DNA from: an uncultured Methanobrevibacter sp.
Lineage (GTDB): Archaea > Methanobacteriota > Methanobacteria > Methanobacteriales > Methanobacteriaceae
Direction: 5' to 3'
Length of the DNA stretch: 19,477 nt
Assembly (NCBI RefSeq): GCF_937881195.1
Contig: NZ_CALGFC010000055.1
Span: forward strand, 1 to 19,477
Within the stretch, counting starts at the first letter, position 1. Each line of letters starts with the position of its first letter. Below, in pieces: positions 13,411-19,477 of this stretch. The translations under genes were made by a program, and so were the position numbers. The notes beneath the pieces are model-generated. The model did no database searches and was not told the DNA's origin. It saw only the letters and a list, made by a program, of their open reading frames with translations.

Positions 13411-16400
13411 TCAATTTTTCTTAACAATATTTTTATAACCATAAACACAAATTCTCTTATTAAAATTTTTACCCAACTTATTACTATAAACAGCATTACG
13501 ATCACCAGCAATTTTCATTCCATGAACACCACAAAAACGAGCAAAATTACCAGTAATCTTATTTTTATCACCATTAACCTTAATACCATGATTTTTATTT
13601 TTATTAGCTACATTTTTAGAAATTTTATTCCTATGTCCTGAAGATTGAAGACCATACTTCTTATTTCCATTAACACGATTTTTAGAAAAAGAGTTCTGGT
13701 TTCCATGGCTAATAATACCATTCAGCTTAGATTTAAATTTATTAGATAAAATATTGTTTTTATTTCCACTAGTCTTCAAACCTAAAGAACTAGAAGTAAT
13801 TTTATTATAACTAACTGAATTCTTATGCCCTTCAACCAAAATACCTGCTTTAACATTAGAAATAAAATTCTTCCATATAGTATTATAACTTCCTTTAGAT
13901 AAAATACCCCTATTTTTAGCAATAATATTATTGTTTAAAATATAATTACCTTCTCCAACTAAAAGAATACCATAATTAGAAAGCTTTCCCAAGATATTAT
14001 TATTTTTTATATTATTATAAGAAGAATATGCCTCAATACCAGCTCTTCTAGAATTCAATAAAGTATTTTCAGATAAAGTATTCTGGTCACTATTGATATA
14101 AACTCCAATATAGGAGTTAGTTATTCTATTTTTACTAAGCTTGTTTTCAGAACCACCAATATTAATTCCATAATAAGCATTGGTAATATTATTAGACTCT
14201 ATCTTATTGTTATAACCATCAACAACTATTCCATAAAACACCGGAGAATAAAACTGATTAAAACTAACTTTATTATCATCAGCATAGATACTTACACCAT
14301 TAATATTATTTGAAAGAGTATTTTTAGTAATTGTATTTCCACGCCCATAATCAAGGTATATTCCAGAATCACCATCTTTAACATTATTATTAAAAATAAG
14401 ATTATTTGAAGAATGTGATAAATATATTCCCATACCACTATTATCATATAATGTATTTGAACTTATTTCAGACTTATCAGTATTCATTAGTGTAATACCA
14501 TTACCTTGATTAGACATTATAGTGTTTTTGATTATTTTCACATTTTTAGAAGAATCCACACTAATACCATCAAATTGATTTTTATGCACCTTATTATTTT
14601 GAATCAAGAGATTTTCAATATCATTAAAGTTAATACCTATTTCATTATTTTCTACATTATTATTATTAAAATTTAAATTATTAGCAGATTCTACATTAAT
14701 AGCTTGATAATTATTCTTAAAAATATTTCCATTAATGATAGTATTATAAAATTCTGATAAATATATTGCAACTGAATTATTATCAAAATGATTATTTAAT
14801 ATAGATATATCTTTTGAATTAAAACCATAAAAACCATCAGCACTATTATTTGAAATATTATTATTACTAATAAGAGCATTATTAGATTCAAGAAGATAAA
14901 TACCTACACCATCATTAGCTTTTATAACATTATCAATTAACCTTAGATTAGAAGAACTACCAATATCAATACCAGCACCATTATTATTACTAACATTATT
15001 TTTACTAATCAAACCATTAACAAAACTCTCTAAAAACATCCCATAATTATTATTTTCTAAAGTATTATTAGTAATAGAAACATTATCTCCAGAATAAATA
15101 ATTAAAGCATTATCTCCACTATTCAAAATAATATTATTTAAAATATCTGTTTTTAAACAATTGTCAATATAAATACCAACACCAGAATTACCATTTATAG
15201 AGTTATCTGAAATTTCAGTACTATGAGAGTCCCCAATATATATTCCATGACCTTCATTTTTATCTAAAATATTTTTAGTTAAATTACTATTATTAATAAA
15301 ATTTATATAGATTCCATCAGAAGTACTATTAGATATTGTATTATTAAAAATAACACCATTATCCAATTCATCTATGTATATACCAGCACCATCACTCCCA
15401 TCAATAGTATTATGCTCAATATAAAGATTTTTAGGAGAATTACCTCTAATTCCATCTTTATTCTTTTTTAATTTATTTTTAGTTATATTAACATTAGAAG
15501 AATCACCAACTGAAATTCCAACATCATCATTCTCTTCTAAAACATTTCCATAAATATTAACATCAGAAGAATCATCAACATAAATTCCCCCATCATTTCT
15601 ATTAATACCATTGTCAATAATATTTACATTATTAGAATCAGATACAGAAACACCAGAACCATTATTATCATCTATACTATTACTTTCAACAGTGACATTA
15701 GCACAACTAATCCCCGAAATACCAGCACCACTACTATTTGAAATAGTATTACCACTAACACTAACATTACAGTCTGATTCCAAACTAACACCATCCCCAC
15801 TATTATTTGAAATAATATTACCAGAAATATTAGTATTATTAGATTCACTAACAGAAACACCAGTACTAAAATTACTCAAATTATTACTAGAAATATTCAC
15901 ATTATTTGAACCACTAACAGATATTCCATTACTTGCATCATCACCACCAACAAGCATATTATCACTAATAACAACACCAACAGAATCAACTATATCGATC
16001 CCATTCTCACACCCACTAATAACATTGCCCCAAATAGAAACATTACCTACATTATCCACCATAATCCCAGTAAGATAACCACTAATATTAAAACCACTTA
16101 CAACAATATTATTATTTAGAATATTAAATGCATATTCAGAAAAACCATCCACAACCCCACCTTTAAGAACAATTCCCGAATCACAAGTTATACGAATAGC
16201 TTTATCAATATTTAAAACAATATCCTCAAACACACTACCAGAAATACCCGAAAAATGAAGCTCAGTAATATCTCCAGCATTATCAATCAAATCCTGAATA
16301 GCATCACTATCCAAAGTATTATTCACATTATAAGTCGCAGCACTAACTGAAGACAAAGAAAATAATAAAACCCCAAAAACTGCAACAATTTTAAATAAAT

Positions 16401-16413
16401 TAAAATTCTTCAT
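13411..16413 (-). CDS. secreted right-handed beta-helix (PbH1) adhesin-like protein
   Basis: The protein is exactly 1000 residues. A signal peptide (1-25, ending LSSVSA before ATYNVNN) is followed by a short cap and then a very long parallel beta-helix. Its rungs of about 22 to 24 residues repeat N-x-I-S-x-N-x-I-x-x-N and D-G-I/V-Y/S-I, typical of NosD/PbH1 repeats. From about residue 780 the rungs become Lys-rich, and the last 60 residues (ending YGYKNIVKKN) carry two cysteines. Unlike the 495-residue adhesin it has no C-terminal membrane anchor, so it may be released or held on pseudomurein by its basic end; that is inference. GAGGT lies eight bases before the ATG. Such proteins are called adhesin-like in Methanobrevibacter, but some PbH1 proteins act on polysaccharides; I see no catalytic signature here. 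Confidence 0.9.
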   Translation of the reverse strand: MKNFNLFKIVAVFGVLLFSLSSVSAATYNVNNTLDSDAIQDLIDNAGDITELHFSGISGSVFEDIVLNIDKAIRITCDSGIVLKGGVVDGFSEYAFNILNNNIVVSGFNISGYLTGIMVDNVGNVSIWGNVISGCENGIDIVDSVGVVISDNMLVGGDDASNGISVSGSNNVNISSNNLSNFSTGVSVSESNNTNISGNIISNNSGDGVSLESDCNVSVSGNTISNSSGAGISGISCANVTVESNSIDDNNGSGVSVSDSNNVNIIDNGINRNDGGIYVDDSSDVNIYGNVLEENDDVGISVGDSSNVNITKNKLKKNKDGIRGNSPKNLYIEHNTIDGSDGAGIYIDELDNGVIFNNTISNSTSDGIYINFINNSNLTKNILDKNEGHGIYIGDSHSTEISDNSINGNSGVGIYIDNCLKTDILNNIILNSGDNALIIYSGDNVSITNNTLENNNYGMFLESFVNGLISKNNVSNNNGAGIDIGSSSNLRLIDNVIKANDGVGIYLLESNNALISNNNISNNSADGFYGFNSKDISILNNHFDNNSVAIYLSEFYNTIINGNIFKNNYQAINVESANNLNFNNNNVENNEIGINFNDIENLLIQNNKVHKNQFDGISVDSSKNVKIIKNTIMSNQGNGITLMNTDKSEISSNTLYDNSGMGIYLSHSSNNLIFNNNVKDGDSGIYLDYGRGNTITKNTLSNNINGVSIYADDNKVSFNQFYSPVFYGIVVDGYNNKIESNNITNAYYGINIGGSENKLSKNRITNSYIGVYINSDQNTLSENTLLNSRRAGIEAYSSYNNIKNNNILGKLSNYGILLVGEGNYILNNNIIAKNRGILSKGSYNTIWKNFISNVKAGILVEGHKNSVSYNKITSSSLGLKTSGNKNNILSNKFKSKLNGIISHGNQNSFSKNRVNGNKKYGLQSSGHRNKISKNVANKNKNHGIKVNGDKNKITGNFARFCGVHGMKIAGDRNAVYSNKLGKNFNKRICVYGYKNIVKKN

Positions 16414-16460
16414 AACTCTAAACCTCTAAAATAGAATTTAATTAAAAATTAAACATGACA

Positions 16461-16500
16461 ATATTTAACTAGATAATAGTAGCTAAATACTATTCTACTA
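16461..16500 (-). promoter_or_regulatory. promoter of the 1000-residue beta-helix gene with inverted repeat
   Basis: A TATA-like TTAAATAT (16461-16468, minus strand) would start transcription near 16440, leaving a leader with GAGGT. Directly upstream lies an inverted repeat with perfect 7-base arms AATAGTA and TACTATT (16475-16481 and 16488-16494) around GCTAAA. Weaker CTAG symmetry extends outward. This placement suits an activator or TFB-adjacent site. It could instead end the transcript of the decayed gene upstream. Confidence 0.35.
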
Positions 16501-16540
16501 GAAATTCTTATCCTAATTTTGTTAATTTTTAATTCATTAT

Positions 16541-17057
16541 TCATGTATTAATGACAACATTACCCTCCTTATCAACTTCACCCTTAGCAGAACCAACATC
16601 ATCTGAATCAATAATGTTTTTCTTTGAAGTAATCTTATCAGAAGGACTAGGAGATGAACTTCCAGCATGGAGTTCATCATTTATTCTTCCAGATTTAACA
16701 TCAATAGAAACATAAGAATACATATCAGACTTTTAATTAAATCCAATATTCCATACCTTTTCCCCATAATCATTTTTTCTAATTTAACAAATATTATTTC
16801 TATTTTATTAAAATATTTTTCTTTAACAATTTTAACAGTCGATTTTTACTTATAAACCCAGTTTATTAATATTACTATGTATTGATGTGTTATTTTTAGA
16901 ACCAATAATAATATTTTCACTAACTGCCTTTTCAGGAGTATTTATATCATATATTATTTTGTTGGATAATATTATCGTCATTATACATAATAAAAGCACC
17001 AAATGCCAAAATGATGAAAATTGCAAGAAAAATGAATATTATATATTTTTTGTCCAT
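16541..17057 (-). pseudogene. decayed paralogue of the PepSY-like membrane protein gene
   Basis: A start with ribosome binding site GGTGGT (17062-17067) opens MDKKYIIFIFLAIFIILAFG at 17057, which aligns throughout with the N-terminus of the intact PepSY-like gene (MKKNYLILVILLFIILIGVG). This frame stops at TGA 16947-16949. The reading resumes one frame over as YDINTPEKAVSEN until TAA at 16850-16852. It then continues in pieces to NDYGEKVWNIGF, an in-frame TAA at 16733-16735, and MYSYVSIDVKSGRINDE. The last two pieces match the PepSY end of the intact gene (TGNYFWIVKV and STLFINARTGEF). At least two frameshifts and two further stops are needed, so this is a broken gene. The open piece at 16541-16723 should not be read as a separate 60-residue protein. 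Confidence 0.75.
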
Positions 17058-17058
17058 A

Positions 17059-17104
17059 TTTACCACCAATAACAATCATAAAGAGTACTATAATAATCTG
17101 CTTT
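17059..17104 (-). pseudogene. remnant of a second transglutaminase gene 3' end
   Basis: Directly before the decayed PepSY gene, the minus strand reads KADYYSTLYDCYWW-stop, compared with KPDYNGKYYDYTW-stop at the end of the intact transglutaminase gene. The 46 bases from CAGATTA through the next gene's ATG align without gaps to the intact junction, with about 33 identities by hand count. An in-frame TAA lies a few codons upstream. How far the remnant extends toward 17177 is unclear; I cannot follow the homology beyond about 17125. Confidence 0.55.
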
Positions 17105-17177
17105 TATTTACTTAAATTCATCCATATAAAACACAATAACAAACAACCTTCCAATATCTCCTAGTCCCCGTGCTAAA

Positions 17178-17819
17178 TCATTCAATAATATTCTTATTTT
17201 CATTAGAAAGTTTAACATTATTTTCTAATTTTTCTTCCTCATTTATTTCAGAGTCAATTCTATTACTTGTTTGAATAGCTTTTCTTTTTGAAATTAGAAT
17301 ATTATCCGATTTAATATTAAGCCTTTTATTTGAATTTTTTTCCTTCTGACTAACTTCATTTTCGGCAAATTTATCTAAACCTACTCTTAGAGGATGCACA
17401 AATTCTCCAGTACGAGCATTGATGAAAAGAGTACTTTTACCATAAGTAATTTCATTAACTTTCACAATCCAAAAATAATTTCCAGTATTATTTTTTACTA
17501 AATTAATACTATTAATTTTATAATCTCCATGATATGAATCCTTAATAATTCTAATAACCTGTTTCTTACTTATTTCGACTTTTTTTTCAGTTTTCATATT
17601 ATTATTTCCCATATAAATTGTTGATGAATCTACTTTTTTATATATATCCTCATCTCCAACATAATTAACACCATTATTTTCAACAACTCCTATATTATTT
17701 TTACTACCATTTTTATTTGTTTCAATATTATTATTCCAATTATTAAGCATGACAGCAAATCCCACACCTATTAAAATAATAAAGAGCAAAATAACTAAAA
17801 TTAAATAATTTTTTTTCAT
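17178..17819 (-). CDS. single-pass membrane protein with PepSY-like extracellular domain
   Basis: The 213-residue protein starts with two lysines and one strong membrane span (about residues 5-26), so most of it should lie outside the cell. After an Asn-rich linker, residues 83-141 resemble a PepSY domain: SKKQVIRIIKDSYHGDYKIN, then NYFWIVKV and STLFINARTGEFV. PepSY domains occur in propeptides and inhibitors of secreted peptidases and in membrane sensors. A charged tail of about 70 residues rich in Lys/Glu/Asn follows. The ATG at 17819 is chosen because GGTGAT precedes it; an upstream in-frame TTG at 17831 lies before that site. That ribosome binding site contains the stop codon of the transglutaminase gene, so the two are probably translated together. 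A plausible role is to bind, chaperone or restrain the transglutaminase-like enzyme; that is inference. Confidence 0.7.
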   Translation of the reverse strand: MKKNYLILVILLFIILIGVGFAVMLNNWNNNIETNKNGSKNNIGVVENNGVNYVGDEDIYKKVDSSTIYMGNNNMKTEKKVEISKKQVIRIIKDSYHGDYKINSINLVKNNTGNYFWIVKVNEITYGKSTLFINARTGEFVHPLRVGLDKFAENEVSQKEKNSNKRLNIKSDNILISKRKAIQTSNRIDSEINEEEKLENNVKLSNENKNIIE

Positions 17820-17822
17820 AAA

Positions 17823-17828
17823 TATCAC
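17823..17828 (-). promoter_or_regulatory. stop codon embedded in the next gene's ribosome binding site
   Basis: The minus strand reads TGGTGATATTTATG: TGG-TGA ends the transglutaminase gene, while GGTGAT is the ribosome binding site for the ATG at 17819. Ribosomes finishing the first gene are placed to start the second, which implies a fixed ratio of the two proteins. Confidence 0.65.
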
Positions 17829-19477
17829 CAAGTATAATCATAATATTTACCATTGTAATCTGGTTTTTTATTTTTAAGTTTTTTAACAAAAAACCATTTA
17901 ACAGCATTTTTATTAAATGACTCAGGATAGTCATTTGTAGCCTCACCAGGTAACCATTGATACTTACCTTTGTATTTTACATATACTAAAGGCCATGCAT
18001 GCCCAATTTTGTTATACAAACCAGCATGTTCATATTGAGCAGGGATTCCTGCAGCTCTTAATAAAGCAACAGTTAAATGAGAAGAATCGACGCAATTTCC
18101 CCATTTTATCTCCCAAGTAGTATAAGAACCATATTTAGTGTTAGAATATAGTTCATATCGAATTCTTTTTTGCACATATCCCAATATTTTATCTGCAGCA
18201 GCTTTATTCTTCTTGCCTTTAGCTAATTTTTTAGCCCATTTCATAATTTTTGGATCATCTGAATCACAAAATGTTGATGGTTCTAGATAAGGATTAAGTA
18301 TTTTTACATAATTAGTCGAAATCACTTTTGTTGCTGTGAGTGTTGCATCTTTTTTATTATTGCTAAATGTTACTTTAGCACCTTTAGGAAATGAAGGATT
18401 TTTCCCAAGATTAGTATATTTTGTAGTAGTAACTAAATTTTTAATCTTAACCCATCTAAACTTTTTATTAGGATATTTGAAATTATTATTAGAATCCTTT
18501 GTTTTTGTCCAATCCTTTAAAAGTATTTCCTTATATTTTCTAGATGTTGTTATAGAATCTGTAGAAGTTATAATTCCATTATCATTTGAAGAAGACGCTG
18601 TATTTTTTATTTTAACAGTAGAAGCAGACTTTATATTATTATTTGAATTACTTTTTGTATCTACAGTAAATTTAATACTTTTAGAAGTAGAAAAAATTTT
18701 AGAACCTTGAGTAATACTTACAGTAGCTTTATAAGTAGTAGTTTTAGAAACTTTAACAAATAGACCAAAAGTAGCTATTCCATTCGAACCAGCGCTTCCA
18801 GATACAGATTTACCATTAAATTTTAAAATGATTTTTTTATCTGGAGAATAATTAGAAACTGTTGATTTTTTTCCATTAACAAATATATTACCATTTGTTG
18901 TATAAAATGCACCAGCTACATTATCACCATAAACTAATCCGGATTTAATAGCTACATTAGATCCTGATTTAGCTGAATTAGGAGCTGAAATTACTATTTT
19001 AATAAATTTAGCAGAATTACTTAACAAAGAAGAAGAATCTACTCTTAATGTACTTGAAGAATACACTCCACTACCATAAGCAGCTGAATTTTTAGATATA
19101 GTTGATTTACTAATATTCAAAATATTCTTAGAGTATACTGCTCCACCATTACTACTAGCTAAATTACTCTTAAAATTAGAGGAAGTGATTCTGGTTGTAA
19201 CTGTTATATATAAAGCTCCTCCGTTTTTAGCCCTATTTGATTCAAATTTACTATTTGAAATATTTAAACCATTAGAACCACTAGCAAATATAACTCCACC
19301 AATATTACTAGCTAAATTACTTTTAAAAGTTGATGAGTTAATTCTTGTTGGAACTGTTATATATAATGCTCCTCCATTTATTGCCCTATTTGACTCAAAA
19401 AAACTGCCAAAAATATTTAAAATATTTGAACCTGTGGTAAATATAGCTCCACCGTTATTACTAGCCCTATTATTTTT
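17825..19477 (-). CDS. surface protein with beta-helix repeats, Ig-like domain and C-terminal transglutaminase-like domain (5' end outside the window)
   Basis: The frame stays open to the right edge, so only the last 550 residues are visible. They comprise a Pmp-like beta-helix part with a 51-residue repeat (units beginning FESNRAINGGALYI and FESNRAKNGGALYI). An Ig-like/Big-type domain follows (IVISAPNSAKSGSNVAIKSG through TTTYKATVSITQG). After a Ser/Asn linker comes a transglutaminase-like domain with the catalytic Cys in KWGNCVDSSHLTVALLRAAG (codon 18092-18094), His in IGHAWPLVYVKY (codon 17999-18001), and a probable third residue in WLPGEATND. Such Cys-His-Asp domains include transglutaminases and pseudomurein endoisopeptidases, so cross-linking or cutting of wall peptides are both possible. 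It is followed five bases later by the PepSY-like gene. An internal TTG at 19120 could be mistaken for the start. Confidence 0.85.
   Translation of the reverse strand, partial: KNNRASNNGGAIFTTGSNILNIFGSFFESNRAINGGALYITVPTRINSSTFKSNLASNIGGVIFASGSNGLNISNSKFESNRAKNGGALYITVTTRITSSNFKSNLASSNGGAVYSKNILNISKSTISKNSAAYGSGVYSSSTLRVDSSSLLSNSAKFIKIVISAPNSAKSGSNVAIKSGLVYGDNVAGAFYTTNGNIFVNGKKSTVSNYSPDKKIILKFNGKSVSGSAGSNGIATFGLFVKVSKTTTYKATVSITQGSKIFSTSKSIKFTVDTKSNSNNNIKSASTVKIKNTASSSNDNGIITSTDSITTSRKYKEILLKDWTKTKDSNNNFKYPNKKFRWVKIKNLVTTTKYTNLGKNPSFPKGAKVTFSNNKKDATLTATKVISTNYVKILNPYLEPSTFCDSDDPKIMKWAKKLAKGKKNKAAADKILGYVQKRIRYELYSNTKYGSYTTWEIKWGNCVDSSHLTVALLRAAGIPAQYEHAGLYNKIGHAWPLVYVKYKGKYQWLPGEATNDYPESFNKNAVKWFFVKKLKNKKPDYNGKYYDYTW
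19094..19399 (-). repeat. 153-bp direct repeat inside the surface transglutaminase gene
   Basis: Units at 19247-19399 and about 19094-19246 share an exact period of 153 bases (51 codons). They are closely similar over their first two thirds, including TTTGARTCAAATAGGGC and GGAGGAGC-TTATATATAACAG segments. A further partial unit reaches the window edge, so more copies probably lie outside. Confidence 0.7.

Noticed and set aside
15611..16078. 155-residue open frame on the plus strand
   Set aside because: It lies antisense to the beta-helix gene and its Leu/Ser/Thr/Pro-rich sequence mirrors the Asn/Ser repeats of the real protein; no ribosome binding site or family signal.
16541..16723. Stand-alone 60-residue gene on the minus strand
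   Set aside because: Its beginning matches the end of a PepSY domain, the homology continues upstream across an in-frame TAA, and its ATG has no ribosome binding site. It is the tail of a pseudogene.
18336..18710. 124-residue hydrophobic open frame on the plus strand
   Set aside because: It is antisense to the linker and Ig-like part of the transglutaminase protein; its hydrophobicity follows from the complement of Asn/Lys/Ser codons.

Overview
The window looks like a chromosomal segment from a very AT-rich methanogenic archaeon of the Methanobacteriaceae, most likely a Methanobrevibacter-like species. Five things point there. It has an archaeal Lsm/Sm protein next to ribosomal protein L37e, and a stand-alone TRAM-domain protein. 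It encodes an HTH-CBS regulator and a DUF166 protein, both mainly archaeal. It also has large beta-helix 'adhesin-like' surface proteins and a peptidoglycan-binding-type domain, both common in pseudomurein-walled methanogens. Ribosome binding sites are of the GGAGG/GGTGAT type, and intergenic DNA is almost pure A+T. The genus is inference; no 16S or tRNA gene is present to confirm it.

Layout. Bases 1-200 hold a 30-bp tandem repeat array. It is followed by a plus-strand pair, a thioredoxin-type arsenate-reductase-like phosphatase and a DUF166 protein one base apart, and then a lone multi-pass membrane protein. From 2153 to 5110, on the minus strand, lie a secreted peptidoglycan-binding-domain protein with an unresolved start codon, a TRAM RNA-binding protein, and a membrane-anchored Pmp-like beta-helix adhesin. 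A small plus-strand TM2-like membrane protein follows. Next come an unrecognised 79-residue ORF and an HTH-CBS regulator whose promoter carries a palindrome. The housekeeping block is minus-strand: purF (Fe-S type, TTG start), a 546-residue Asn-rich protein of unknown function, rpl37e and lsm.

The last 6 kb is cell-surface territory, all minus-strand: a 1000-residue secreted beta-helix protein, a decayed gene, a single-pass PepSY-like protein, and the 3' part of a beta-helix/Ig-like/transglutaminase protein that runs off the window. The transglutaminase stop codon lies inside the ribosome binding site of the PepSY gene, so the two are probably translationally coupled. A degenerate second copy of the same junction (end of the transglutaminase gene, ribosome binding site, start of the PepSY gene) lies just downstream and is broken by frameshifts and stops. 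I regard this surface transglutaminase/PepSY pair, with its duplicated and decaying copy, as the most interesting item.

Short A/T-rich tandem repeats occur at several gene ends and promoters (1-150, 7936-8045, 9566-9639, 11950-12001). Several of them place runs of T just past minus-strand stop codons, which is what archaeal transcription termination uses.
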